A stretch of 64,000 nucleotides of DNA from Myxocyprinus asiaticus (taxonomy: Eukaryota > Chordata > Actinopteri > Cypriniformes > Catostomidae), in the NCBI RefSeq assembly GCF_019703515.2, contig NC_059346.1, positions 13,547,001 through 13,611,000 on the forward strand, read 5' to 3'. How positions within the stretch are numbered: position 1 is the first letter of the stretch; every line of letters begins with the position of its first letter. Positions 21,200 to 31,974 of this stretch are shown piece after piece. The position numbers and the translations under genes are program-made. The notes beneath the pieces were generated by a model that saw only the letters and a program-made list of their open reading frames with translations, searched no databases and was not told the origin of the DNA.

Positions 21200-24100
21200 A
21201 TGTCAAATGTTAATATGAGTGTACTACCTCTCTCCACATGGAATGTAAATGGGTTGGGGCACCCCATAAAAAGGAAGGAAGGTTATTTCTTTTCTTAAAC
21301 GTAAGAAATATGATATGGTGTTTCTTCAGGAAACGCATCTCTCCCCGCAGGAAGCTGAAAAATTTGGGAAGATATGGGGTGGACATGTTTTCTTTAGTAC
21401 TGGCTCAAGTAAGAGCAAGGGAGTCATTATATTGGTAAATAAACATCTACAATTCAAATGTCTCAAATAGATTAAAGATAAATTAGGAAGAGTAATTATT
21501 GTGTTAGTTGAAATTCAGGGGCAAAGGTTGATTTTGGCTAATATTTACGCACCTAACGCTGATGATCAGGGCTTTTTTTTTTTATAGATCTTGAAGGGAT
21601 GTTGCAAACCGCTGGCACCCCTCATGATATAATATTGGGAGAAGACTTTAATCTTTTGATGGACTCAGTCATTGATCATAGTGAAGCAAAAGTGTGTAAG
21701 CCCCCTAGAGCAACAGTGACACTTCACAGGATGTGTAAAAATCTTGGTCTTACAGATATTTGGAGACTTTTGAACCCATCTGGTAGGACTATACATTTTT
21801 TCATCAGTCCATAAGATTTATTCTAGAATATATTTTTTCTTGATATCCAAATCCCTCATTTCATCTGTTGTTGATTGCTCAATTGGAAATATCTTAGTCT
21901 CAGATCATGCTCTGGTGAGTTTAGAGGTGATGCCACATATAGAGAAAAATAAATCATATAGTTGACGCCTTAATGTGTCCCTTTTGCAAAATCCTGATTT
22001 CCAACAAATGTTAAAGACTGAAATCAATGTTTATATGGAGACCAACTGGTCCTCAGTATCCTCTGTGGGCGTGGCTTGGGAGGCACTTAAGGTGGTTCTT
22101 AGGGGCCGGATCATACAGTATGGCTCATTCATCAAAAAATACAAGGCACGAGAACTCGTGGATTTGGAAGGAAATATTAAAAGTGCTGAGGCAGAGCTGA
22201 AGCGCCGTATGTCATCTGATGACCTCAGAGAATTGACCCGATTGAAATATAGATATAATACTATTTTGTCACAGAAAGTGGAGTTTTGGTTATTCAGGGC
22301 AAGACAGTCATACTTTGAGTCGGGGGACAAAGCAGGAAAACTTTTGGCTAGATATATAAAGCAGAGAGAGACTTTTTCTATCATTCCCTCAGTGAAATCT
22401 GCTTGTGGTGAAATATTTACCTCGGCTATTGATATTAATAATGCCTTTAAAGAGTTCTATCTTGATCTCTATGATTCCACGTCTTCATCCACTGATGAAG
22501 ATATTAGGAACTTTGTGGAACCATTAGATCTCCCTAAACTGACGACTGAGCAAAACAATTCTCTTGATTCTGAGATAACCTTGGAGGAGCTTGTTTAGGT
22601 AATTAAAGCCTTGCCTACAGGCAAGGCTCCGGGGCCTGACGGCTTTGCCGCTGAGTTTTTCAAATCTTATGCTACAGAACTGGCTCCACTTTTGTCAGAA
22701 GTTTATATTGATTCATTAAAGAATGGAAAGCTTCCGCCAACCATGACACAAGCCCGGATCAGTCTGATTCTAAAAAAGGACAAAGATCCAAGTGAGTGTA
22801 AAAGTTACTGCCCAATTTCCCTGATCCAGTTAGATGTAAAAATTTTGTCCAAAATTCTGGCTAATCGATTAAGTAAAGTTATGACATCACTTATACATAT
22901 ACGTCAGGTGGGGTTTATTCAAGGCCGTAGTTCTTCTGATAGCATCAGGCGTCTAATCAATATCATGTGGTCAATAGCGAATGATCAATCTCCGGTTGCT
23001 GCCATCTCTCTTGATGCCAAAAAGGCATTTGATATGGTAGAATGGAATTATCTTTTTAAGATTTTGGAAAGGTATGGGTTCGGGAATACATTTATTGGTT
23101 GGATTAAGTTACTTTATAGACACCCTGTAGCAGTGGTGCAAACAAATGGGTTAATTTCAGATTATTTTACTCTGGATAGGGGCACCCGGCAGGGTTGCCC
23201 TGTTTTCCCATTATTGTTCTGTCTTGCCCTGGAACCATTAGCAGCCGCGATAAGAAAGGAGGATGATTTTCCAGGGGTGACGGCAGGAGGTGTAGCGCAT
23301 AAGCTTCTGCTTTACGCAGATGATATTTTATTATACGTCTCCGACCCCACTAGATCCATGCCTTGCCTCCACAGAATTATTAACTCCTTTTCCAAATTCT
23401 CAGGATACAAAGTCAGTTGGTCTAAATCTGAAGCTTTGGCTTTGACAGCGTACTGTCCAGTAACGGCCTTCCAGCTGGGTGCCTTCCAGTGGCCCAAACA
23501 GGGAATTAAGTATTTGGGAATTTTATTCCCTTAATAAAAAGGTTTTCGAATGATGTGGACAGATGGGCTTCATTATCGATGATTGGGAAGGTTAATGTTA
23601 TTATAATGAATTGCATTCCAAAATTTAACTACCTGCTACAGTCTCTCCCTGTAGATGTCCCTCTCTCTTATTTCAAGCAATTTGATAGCATAGTGAAGTC
23701 CTTCATTTGGAATGGTAAACGTCCCAGGTTAAATTTCAGTAAGTTACATAGGCCGACTGACAAAGGTGGGTTAGGCCTACCCAAGATTTTATTTTATTAT
23801 TATGCATTCAGTCTTAGACATTTGGTTCATTGGTCACTTCCACCTGAGAGAGCTCCTCCCTGGTTTTGTATTGAAAAGGAAGTTCTTGCCCCTATCTCGC
23901 CACTGCAAAGCCTTTCGATTAAACTAGCTGGAGAGGTTAAGTCGCACCCCGTTATTTTGCATTTGCACTCAATATGGACAAAAGTGTCCAGAGTGTTTAA
24001 TTCTGATATTTAAATGTAGCCTCGAGCATATGGCTGAACCCTAAGCTATGTATTAATAAGTCCCCTTTCTGTTGGTCAGATTGGATTGTGAGGGGGTTAA

Positions 24101-24936
24101 TACACTTGGTGACCTGTATGAGGGTGGAGTATTGAGATCTTTTGAAAATTTGATTCAACATTTTGGGATTCCCAGATCTCAATTTTATAAGTATTTACAG
24201 CTGCGCCACCTGCTCTGCTCTGTTTTTGAGAGTAGCATACACCCCCATAGAGTGGCAGATACTCTGGAAGTGGTGATTGCTGCTTTTGGGAAGGGTCATG
24301 AGGCATCAGTGTATAACTCCTTGTTAATTCAGAGTCTTGGGGACGGAGCTTTAAATTCTCTTAAAAGATTATGGGAGAAAGATTTAAACTTGGTATTGGA
24401 GGAGGGAGTGTGGGAAAGGATTCTAAAAAACAAAGTCTGCATCTAGAGATGCAAGGGTTCGCCTTATGCAATTTAAGATTTTACATAGATTTTATTGGAC
24501 CCCCTCTAGATTGTATAGGCTTGGTCTTAAGGACACACCCATCTGCTGGCGATGCCATACTGAAGATGGAGACACCATCCATGTTTTTTGGGGGTGCCTT
24601 AAGATCCAAGAATTTTGGCTGAAGGTGCAAAGTTTTGTGTGTGATGTGTTGGGCACTCAGGTCTCGTTCTGCCCCAGACTCTGTATTTTGGGAGATAGGG
24701 AGGTCATGGAATTGGTAGATAAGTACATGAAGGACTGGGTTTTGACCGGTGTGATGATTGGTAGACAGGTTATTTTGAGGAGTTGGAAGTCGGATGGAGC
24801 ACCCTCGTTCCCGGAGTGGTGTGCGGAGATGGGGAGGGTGGCTGTCTTCGAGGAGGGGTCGAGCATTAGGATGGGGGTTAGGGAAACTTACAATAAGAAA
24901 TGGGGCAATTATTTAGCATTTTTGAGGGAATCTTGA
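21200..24936 (+). pseudogene. LINE-1 ORF2 (APE endonuclease + reverse transcriptase), broken
   Basis: Domains run in order from ATG 21200. The apurinic endonuclease (TWNVNGLGHP, then FLQETHLSP in shifted frame, ANIYAPNADD, and a GEDFN site) contains several shifts and a stop. A long open frame runs from 21975 through a single in-frame TAG (22596) to 23534. It carries the RT motifs TGKAPGPDGF, LIHIRQVGFIQGR, AISLDAKKAFD, GTRQGCPVFPLLF and YADDILLYVSD. Shifted frames continue the thumb (KVNVIIMNCIPKFNYLLQSL) and a C-terminal Cys/His knuckle (CWRCHTEDGDTIHVFWGC), ending at 24936. In the L1/Tx1 group this protein nicks target DNA and primes cDNA synthesis there. Confidence 0.9.
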
Positions 24937-25218
24937 GGTGGGGCGGTCGAGGGAGTAATTTAGAGTTTATTATTATTTTTTTTATTTTTTTATTGATTAT
25001 TGATTATTGTATGTTATTTTATGTTGTTGTTTTAGTTTTCTGTGTGTGTGTCTATATTCTATTGACCACAGGGGTGTTCGTGGGGGGGTCAGGGTGGGTT
25101 GAGAGTTTGGTAGGGGGAGGGGATATAGTGGGGGTTTAATGTTAAAGTTTTTGATTCATTACATAGATGTTGTTGTATTTTTTGTGTTAATTTATGAATC
25201 AATTTTAATAAAAAAAAT

Positions 25219-25239
25219 TTTTTTTTTTTTTTTTTTTTT
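25219..25239. repeat. Poly-T tract
   Basis: Lies between the AATAAAAAAA end of LINE-1 and its right target duplication. Confidence 0.85.
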
Positions 25240-25249
25240 TTAAATATAT

Positions 25250-25732
25250 AGGCCACCATATTGGTAATCAGTGAATTTTCGTTTTAAGGGAAGATGTTTT
25301 AGAACAGCTTTTCTATTGCCAGTTTGCGTAATTTCAAAGCTGTTTTCAATCTATGAATTAAAACTGATAATTTTTGCAATGCTTGAAACGCTTTTTAGTC
25401 ATACAAAAAAATCAACCATCTACATAACTTTTCAATGCATATGTTTTTATTTATCTTATAACACCAAACAATGTTTTAAGTGAACCTCTTAACACTTAAC
25501 AGAAAAAAAAAAAAAAAAAAAAAAACTAACAGCACCACCATTAAAGAACAAAAAGTGCAGTTCTTGTGCAAAAGTCTCTAGAGTGCTTTTCACTTTTTCT
25601 GCTTTTTGGCAGTGAAACCATATCGCTGCAATCTGCAGAAACAACTGTAATCCAGGCACCGAAACGTGGATTTGCAGTTGCCATTTTGTGTCAGGTATGA
25701 TGAATTTTGGGGTAAAATGATACCCTAGGATA
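25250..25732. other. hAT-C interior
   Basis: Sequence continuing the hAT-C body after the LINE, with a 24-bp A-run at 25502. No coding signal. Confidence 0.5.
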
Positions 25733-25946
25733 TACAAGTGCATCTCAATAAATTAGAATGTCATGGAAAAGTTCATTTATTTCAGTAATTCAACTCAAAT
25801 TGTGAAACTCGTGTATTAAATAAATTCAATGCACACAGACTGAAGTAGTTTAAGTCTTTGGTTCTTTTAATTGTGATGATTTTGGCTCACATTTAACAAA
25901 AACCCACCAATTCACTATCTCAAAAAATTAGAATATGGTGACATGC
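25733..25946 (+). repeat. Left terminal inverted repeat of the Tc1-like transposon
   Basis: About 214 bp, pairing with 27073-27286. Inner ends share CAATTCACTATCTCAAAAAA / TTTTTTGAGATAGTGAATTG. Confidence 0.9.
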
Positions 25947-25997
25947 CAATCAGCTAATCAACTCTAAACACCTGCAAAGGTTTCCTGAGCCTTCAAA

Positions 25998-27002
25998 ATG
26001 GTCTCTCAGTTTGGTTCACTAGGCTACACAATCATGGGGAAGACTGCTGATCTGACAGTTGTCCAGAAGACAATCATTGACACCCTTCACAAGGAGGGTA
26101 AGCCACAAACATTCATTGCCAAAGAAGCTGGCTGTTCACAGAGTGCTGTATCCAAGCATGTTAACAGATGCACAACCAACCGAGAGAACCGCAGCCTTAT
26201 GAGGATTGTCAAGCAAAATCGATTCAAGAATTTGGGTGAACTTCACAAGGAATGGACTGAGGCTGGGGTCAATGCATCAAGAGCCACCACACACAGACGT
26301 GTCAAGGAATTTGGCTACAGTTGTCTTATTCCTCTTGTTAAGCCATTCCTGAACCACAGACAACGTCAGAGGCGTCTTACCTGGGCTAAGGAGAAGAAGA
26401 ACTGGACTGTTGCCCAGTGGTCCAAAGTCCTCTTTTCAGATGAGAGCAAGATTTGTATTTCATTTGGAAACCAAGGTCCTAGAGTCTGGAGGAAGGGTGG
26501 AGAAGCTCATAGCCCAAGCTGCTTGAAGTCCAGTGTTAAGTTTCCACAGTCTGTGATGATTTGGGGTGCAGTGTCATCTGCTGGTGTTGGTCCATTGTGT
26601 TTTTTGAAAACCAAAGTCACTGCACCCGTTTACCAAGAAATTTTGGAGCACTTCATGCGTCCTTCTGCTGACCAGCTTTTTAAAGATGCTGATTTCATTT
26701 TCCAGCAGGATTTGGCACCTGCCCACACTGACAAAAGCACCAAAAGTTGGTTAAATGACCATGGTGTTGGTGTGCTTGACTGGCCAGCAAACTCACCAGA
26801 CCTGAACCCCATAGAGAATCTATGGGGTATTGTCAAGAGGAAAATGAGAAACAAGAGACCAAAAAATGCAGATGAGTTGAAGGCCACTTTCAAAGAAACC
26901 TGGGCTTCCATACCACCTCAGCAGTGCCACAAACTGATCACCTCCATGCCACGCCGAACTGAGGCAGTAATTAAAGCAAAAGGAGCCCCTACCAAGTATT
27001 GA
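25998..27002 (+). CDS. Tc1/mariner-family DDE transposase, full-length open frame
   Basis: 334 residues. An in-frame Met at residue 13 (26034, MGKTADLTVV) is the more family-like start, giving 322 residues. Residues ~15-57 form the first HTH (ends SQSAVSKHVNR); a second HTH-like segment is ~65-110. The DDE domain has Asp148 (LFSDESK), Asp238 (IFQQDLAPAH) and Glu273 (SPDLNPIENLW), with 34 residues between the last two (DD34E). The frame ends at KAKGAPTKY, the normal C-terminus. Oddity: the basic GRKR/GRPR-type linker normally between the two HTH units is absent (HVNR runs straight into CTTNREN), suggesting a small in-frame deletion. Cut-and-paste transposition at TA sites is the family role; whether this copy works is unknown. 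Confidence 0.92.
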   Translation: MVSQFGSLGYTIMGKTADLTVVQKTIIDTLHKEGKPQTFIAKEAGCSQSAVSKHVNRCTTNRENRSLMRIVKQNRFKNLGELHKEWTEAGVNASRATTHRRVKEFGYSCLIPLVKPFLNHRQRQRRLTWAKEKKNWTVAQWSKVLFSDESKICISFGNQGPRVWRKGGEAHSPSCLKSSVKFPQSVMIWGAVSSAGVGPLCFLKTKVTAPVYQEILEHFMRPSADQLFKDADFIFQQDLAPAHTDKSTKSWLNDHGVGVLDWPANSPDLNPIENLWGIVKRKMRNKRPKNADELKATFKETWASIPPQQCHKLITSMPRRTEAVIKAKGAPTKY

Positions 27003-27072
27003 GTACATATACAGTAAATGAACATACTTTCCAGAAGGCCAACAATTCACTAAAAATGTTTTTTTTTTATTG

Positions 27073-27286
27073 GTCTTATGATGTATTCTAATTTTTTGAG
27101 ATAGTGAATTGGTGGGTTTTTGTTAAATGTGAGCCAAAATCATCACAATTAAAAGAACCAAAGACTTAAACTACTTCAGCCTGTGTGCATTGAATTTATT
27201 TAATACATGAGTTTCACAATTTGAGTTGAATTACTGAAATAAATTAACTTTTCCATGACATTCTAATTTATTGAGATGCACCTGTA
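27073..27286 (-). repeat. Right terminal inverted repeat of the Tc1-like transposon
   Basis: Inverse partner of 25733-25946, with a few mismatches such as CTGTGTG/ CCTGTGTG context changes. Confidence 0.9.
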
Positions 27287-27468
27287 TATTGTATTGACTA
27301 CTCAATGAAATATTTAGCATCTTATATTCATTCATTCTCTGGCTGTGTTTTACCTCCACAAATATATAACATTAGTGAGTGGCAGTGTTAGCTTGAAACA
27401 AACCAGGCCTAGCTAGCTTACAGTTTGCCAAATAAAAGTTGTAATACAATAAAAATATTTGTATATAC

Positions 27469-27788
27469 CTGTCCACATACACCCAGAATATCCATTGGTG
27501 TCATCGTCACTCATATTTTCGGCAAAAAATCCTGCCTTGAAGTACAACCAAGCGTCAAGGATTTTGTATGCCTTCAGGCTTTGTGTATTTCCCCGGCGTC
27601 GAAATCAGGTACATATAAATGTTAGGAAACCCAATTCCTGTTTTCCATTGACCGATGTCAATGTCCATGGAACTCTGGTTCTTTGGTAAATTGTAAGGAT
27701 CACTGTCGAGTCCAACTGCCTTTAATTTAAGCAGATAATCGTTTGTTTTACTCCCGTTTTCGCAGTTTCCCCTACTAAAGGCAGCCAT
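27469..27788 (-). pseudogene. First-exon fragment resembling a multicopy fish YqaJ-associated protein
   Basis: The reverse frame starts at 27788 (MAAFSRGNCENGSKTNDYLL). It reads DPYNLPKNQSSMDID, GFPNIYMYLISTPGKYTK, then after a frameshift near 27570 LKAYKILDAWLYFKAGFFAE. The string DPYxLP...FP(D/N)IYxYLI.TP..YTxExLKAYKSLDAY is what I recall from the N-terminus of large multicopy fish proteins that carry a YqaJ-type nuclease domain further on. The exon ends in a plausible donor, GGACAG|GTATAT (27469/27468). No further exons are present. It may be a captured exon in the hAT-C shell or a relic of another transposon. The family name is from memory. Confidence 0.5.
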
Positions 27789-28446
27789 GTTGCAGGATGT
27801 TTTGCCACTCAGTCCAACTGAGGGGGCGTGTTCCGGTGGGAAAGATCCCTCTATTGACAGAAATCCAACATAGCAACGGAGAACTTTAATCACTGCACAA
27901 CTCATAGAAGAGGCACTGACCGCACAGAGAAATGCCAGTTTCGGAGTTTGTAGTTATTTACATGATCTGCTTCCGTATTATTTGAACTTTAATAAAGCTC
28001 TAACGCATTAAATAAAACTGCATTTAAGATGTAACATTGGGGTGTTTCCTTTAAAGACGCTCGACATGCAAGTTTTGCTTCAGCGGAGCGGCAGCTCCAG
28101 CTCCAATTATTCCACAACGAGAGTGCTTCTGTATTTACTTATTTTGTATTTTTGCATTATAATTCCCTCATACTTTGTGATCTACATCACCTGAAGCTGT
28201 CTGGAAAGTTTACAGTGCATCTGGACTGTGAGCTGTGTAATTCTTCCTCTCCTCAGTCAGGCCCGCAGTGCTGCTCTCGCGTGTCATCATTAGAGTTTAA
28301 TGTGATCTCATGTTACGTTAAATGAGATCAAACGACTGACTATTCGACAACGACAAATTTTGTTGACAATTTGTTTTTTAAATTTTTTTTTTTTTTTTTT
28401 TTATTGTCGATGTTGTCGATAACGTCGACTAATTGTTTCAGCCCTA
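27789..28446. other. hAT-C right part
   Basis: Non-coding right portion of the hAT-C shell, with a T22 run at 28382-28403 and terminal palindromic words (CGACAACGAC / GTCGATGTTGTCGAT). Confidence 0.55.
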
Positions 28447-29726
28447 GAGCACATATTATCTTAAAGCACACATTTTGTTTGGTCCAATTGTTTTTGCATA
28501 CCCACCAGAACCTGCCGATTCCCCCGGCTGGGAATCACTGGTCTAGACCATAGGAAATGTGCCAAAACAATAAAATGCAATTATTCAAACCCCTAAGTAT
28601 GAAGTACATCATTGCTAGATTAAGGAGATAGACAAATAGATGCACTTTAGTGTTGCCCTAGGGGAAATGCTTTATACTGCCATTATAAAACAGAAAGGTG
28701 AAAAATCAGCACTTGATTCTTCTTATTTCTTTTTCAGCATTTTAGTAGGAGTCAATGTCATCTGTGGCAAGGTTCTTTTGTTAATGGATAAAGCCAATGA
28801 AATGTAATGTTTATATCAGCCATTACAACATAAGCTGCTTTCCGACAGGGTATTAATGCTATCAAACTATTCTACCCAGATTAAAAAAAGAGAATCTGGC
28901 ATCGCCATCCAACTAATCTGCAAATCCAATCTCACTCTGATGCTAATCTCTGCCTAATCTGATGGGAAGCGGTCTATCGCCCCTTGGAGCAAATTAGTTT
29001 GTGTTTCTTCTCCTGTGGAACCATTCATAGCTTTTATTTCTAGTGAAGACTACACTGACACCCTGATCATCAGGGATGAAAAAGGGACACACATTGTGAC
29101 TAGAATACTACAAGAAACTTCAGTGATAATAAAGGAATATCACTAAAAGTCTTTTTGCTGTCACTTCATCATGAAAAGGAACAAGAGGTTTGCCCATTTT
29201 TTCTCATGTTCTGGCAAAGCTATTACATTAACTGTCTCTCAAATGATGACAACAACAGGACCCAGACTATGAAGTTCAACTATTATTTTAGTGATGCACA
29301 CTGGGCCGAAAACCGAAACTGAAAATTATTATTTTAAATAAGATTTTGTTTGGAATAACTTGACAAATTTTAAATGTCATTATTAGGGGTAAACTGAAAC
29401 CACATTTTCTGTAACTACACAATTCATCATAGAGTAGACAGAAGAATTACACAAATGTGTAGCCTGTTAAGAAAACCTTTATTATTAACTACTCTAGTGA
29501 ATAATGCAGCAACAAAATTAACAGCAATTCCAGTGAAAATCTTTAAACATTAAGCCAGTGGACCTGGAATGTGGGATGGATACTTAAATGGATCTCTTTG
29601 TGTTAATCTTAGTTGTGATTGGATATCACATGGCTCAGTCAATAGGTTATAAAAACAGGGGTCAATAAACAATGACTGAATTTTATTTTTGGGTGAACTA
29701 ACTCTTTAACTATAAAATGCATAATG
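28447..29726. other. Unassigned stretch
   Basis: Ordinary composition and no protein domain. A hAT-like end may lie at 29291 (TAGTGATGCACACTGGGCCG then AAAACCGAAAC) but no partner end is found. 28620-29260 looks like single-copy host DNA. Confidence 0.45.
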
Positions 29727-30015
29727 TCATGGAATTTGACATATTTGGGATAAAATAAATGAATGAATGCACAAATAAATGAAAATTGTGATGTGTCTTA
29801 GTGTTATGATTAAACCACGAAAGGCTGCAATTTAATGAAAAAATATATAGTCTGCATGTGCTGTGAGTTTCAAAATGAATATGTGAAGCCGGCCGCATCC
29901 TGAGTAAAGTCCCTTACAAGGCTAAATAGTCCCTGGTAATGAGCATCACGCACGCCTTGTGTGTAGCAGATGACAGAGCAGAGCACTCATTAACCTCGCA
30001 GCACATGCAGACTAT
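29727..30015 (+). repeat. Dispersed repeat R1, copy without MITE
   Basis: Collinear with 54964-55241 plus 55563-55578. Shared words include GGAATTTGACATATTTG, GAATGCACAA, GCATGTGCTGT, GGATGACAGAGCAGAGCA (near) and GCAGACTATA. Here the site that is occupied by a hAT MITE at 55242 is empty. Confidence 0.75.
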
Positions 30016-30082
30016 ATATATATTTATATAATTCTATATATTTATATAATTAAATAGCAGCCTTTTGTGGTTGAGAAACACA

Positions 30083-31213
30083 TTAACCCATTAAGCTCTG
30101 AAGGTGTTTTTAAAAATGTTCCAGTAACATACCCAAAATTAAAGGCTTATAACTTGACAAAAAACAACAAGGGTCAAGTGTTTGGTATCACTGTAAAGAA
30201 AACATTGAAAACATTTTAATGATATATATTATAATATATTCTAAGACTCTCAGCCTAAGAAACTGTTGAAAATCAATAAATCAATTAAGCCAAATGTACT
30301 ACTTATTTTATTTTTTTATTTGACATTATACAGCTCTGTGTGTAAATAAGTTGGCTCCAAAAAACTGCTTTTGTTTTGTTCCCATTCATGTCAAATGTAT
30401 CTGAGAAACAATTGGTGTTGATACAACAAAGCAATCAAAAGTTATTGCATTACAAAAATAATTAGTGTCCAAAAATGTCTCTATGTGTCCAAAAGCAAAT
30501 AAAACATAATTGTACACAAGATTTAATTACAATTAAAAACACAACAATGACTAAAGATATGCATAGCATGGAGACATGATTTTTAGTAATGAGATTTCAC
30601 AGAATGAGTGCCTTTTGACTCAATGAGTCTGCATCGAGTTTGTGTTATTTACTTGCCGCCATCTCCTGGTGGCCATATGTAACATTGTGCTTCCTGTGGA
30701 TTATCTAATGATCTATGCATCCAATTACCTTGTGTGTGGGCTCGTTTGAAAGATAATCACCTCCTGTAAGTAATGGTATGCAATATTTTATATCTTTCGT
30801 GAAGTTATAAGCGAAAACACAGCATATTAGCGACACCAACCTACAGTAACTGTCAAAGACATATACTTAGCTATTACTCACTATATTTTAAAACAAATAG
30901 GCTGGTTGTATTCTACTCTTTGAGAGCTTCCCAACATCATATGACACATGGCTACTTGATCAGTTTTATGTTTTTACTGATTGCAATAATATGAACAGTG
31001 CAAATGTTTTCGAAATTATAAAAACGGAACACTTCTGATCTGTATGCAAATTTCAAAGCGCTTGTTCAGTTTTGGTCATAATGCCTGCATGCACTGGAAA
31101 GTAAAGCTTCTAAGCTTTCAAACAATACCTATTTTGTGTTGGTCAGGATTGTAGTTGTTAATATTTTTGCGATTATTTTTATTTCTCACGGGCATTCGAG
31201 CTTAAAGAGTTAA
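30083..31213. mobile_element. piggyBac-like non-autonomous element
   Basis: Bounded by TTAA (30083-30086 and 31210-31213). The left end TTAACCCATTAAGCTC pairs with the inverse of the right end (GAGCTTAAAGAGTTAA): 13 of 16 positions match. TTAA target duplication and this terminal word are those of piggyBac relatives in fish. The 1.1-kb interior has no transposase frame. Confidence 0.75.
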
Positions 31214-31398
31214 GAAATATACCGAACTGCTTATCCGGAGGTGTGAAGCTCTCATCAAAAACAAACTAAAAACGCTTCATTCGGTTTTCAGCCAAAATAA
31301 AAGCTTAAATTTAACTAGATGTAAATTGAAATTGAAGAAATTGCAACAGAAATGAATCACTTATACAAACTCAGCAAAAAAAAGAAATGTCCTCTCGT

Positions 31399-31657
31399 CT
31401 TGGTGAACCCCATCCTTTGTTCAGGGACACATTATTATATTTCTGTTAGTCACATATCTGTGAAACTTGTTCAGTTTATATCTTAGTTGTTGAATCTTTT
31501 TATGTTCATACAAATATTTACACATTAAATTTGCGTAAATATTTGTATGAACATAAAAAGATTCAACAACTAAGACATAAACTGAACAAGTTTCACAGAT
31601 ATGTGACTAACAGAAATATAATAATGTGTCCCTGAACAAAGGATGGGGTTCACCAAG
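31399..31657. repeat. 123-bp near-perfect hairpin
   Basis: Left arm 31399-31521 and right arm 31535-31657 are reverse complements with a single mismatch that I could find (TTTATATCTTAG against the inverse of CTAAGACATAAA); the loop is 13 bp. The right arm is in the normal orientation for the Tc1-like leader and reaches into the transposase 3' end; the left arm is an inverted copy. Confidence 0.93.
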
Positions 31658-31974
31658 GCACTTGCAAGTTCCCGGACATTTCTGGGGGGAATGGCCCTAG
31701 CCCTCACCCTCCGATCCAACAGGTCCCAGACGTGCTCAATGCGATTGAGATCCGGGCTCTTCGCTGGCCATGGCAGAACACTGACATTCCTGTCTTGCAG
31801 GAAATTGCGCACAGAACGAGCAGTATGGCTGGTGGCATTGTCATGCTGGAGGGTCATGTCAGGATGAGCCTGCAGGAAGGGTACCACATGAGGGAGGAGG
31901 ATGTCTTCCCTCTAACGCACAGCATTAAGATTGCCTGCAATGACAACAAGCTCAGACCATGACGGACCCTCCAC
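31655..31974 (-). pseudogene. Tc1-like transposase C-terminal part
   Basis: The reverse frame from 31887 reads VPFLQAHPDMTLQHDNATSH (second catalytic Asp in QHD), then WPAKSPDLNRIEHVWDLLDR (third catalytic Glu) and RNVRELASAL. Upstream remnants to 31974 are out of frame. After about 31655 the natural C-terminus is lost because the frame enters the hairpin. The first Asp is missing. Confidence 0.85.

Larger units (their letters stand above)
18277..25239 (+). mobile_element. L1-like LINE-1, near full length, with an LTR element in its leader
   Basis: The order is 5' leader, ORF1, spacer, ORF2 (endonuclease, reverse transcriptase, zinc knuckle) and 3' end (AATAAAAAAA at 25208). The 10-bp sequence TTAAATATAT lies just before (18267-18276) and just after (25240-25249), a good target duplication. 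A T-run at 25219-25239 follows the A-tail, which is odd for a LINE tail. Excluding the 1.05-kb LTR insertion the length is about 5.9 kb. ORF1 and ORF2 are both broken, so the copy is dead. It sits inside hAT-C. Confidence 0.85.
25733..27286 (+). mobile_element. Tc1-like transposon with ~210-bp inverted repeats and an open transposase
   Basis: It starts TACAAGTGCATCTCAATAAA and ends with the near-exact inverse (AATTTATTGAGATGCACCTGTA), flanked by TA on both sides (25731-25732, 27287-27288). The left repeat (25733-25946) and right repeat (about 27073-27286) differ at only a handful of positions, so the insertion is fairly young. Length is 1554 bp, usual for the group. Its single gene is open. 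It is inserted in the hAT-C body and is the best-preserved element in the window. Confidence 0.93.
16244..28446. mobile_element. hAT-like family C: outer shell of a 12.2-kb nested stack
   Basis: The left end TAGGGCTGCAACTAACGATT and the right end (AATTGTTTCAGCCCTA) are inverted over about 12 bp with one mismatch. Flanks are GAGCGCAT (16236-16243) and GAGCACAT (28447-28454), 7/8 identical, the 8-bp size expected of hAT elements. Removing the recognised insertions (MITE 16472-16959, LINE 18277-25239 with its LTR element, Tc1-like 25733-27286) leaves about 3.2 kb. No hAT transposase is recognised in that residue. Alternatively two unrelated hAT ends may flank the region, but the matching target duplication argues for one element. 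Confidence 0.65.
31365..31974 (-). mobile_element. Tc1-like element, rearranged end fragment
   Basis: The left terminus CAAACTCAGCAAAAAAAAGA is the terminal repeat of the fish Tc1-like family seen in N-terminal form at 1484-1911. The transposase runs on the reverse strand from 31974 down to about 31655. The stretch next to the terminus has been replaced by a 123-bp inverted duplication, and the 5' half of the element is missing. Confidence 0.8.
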
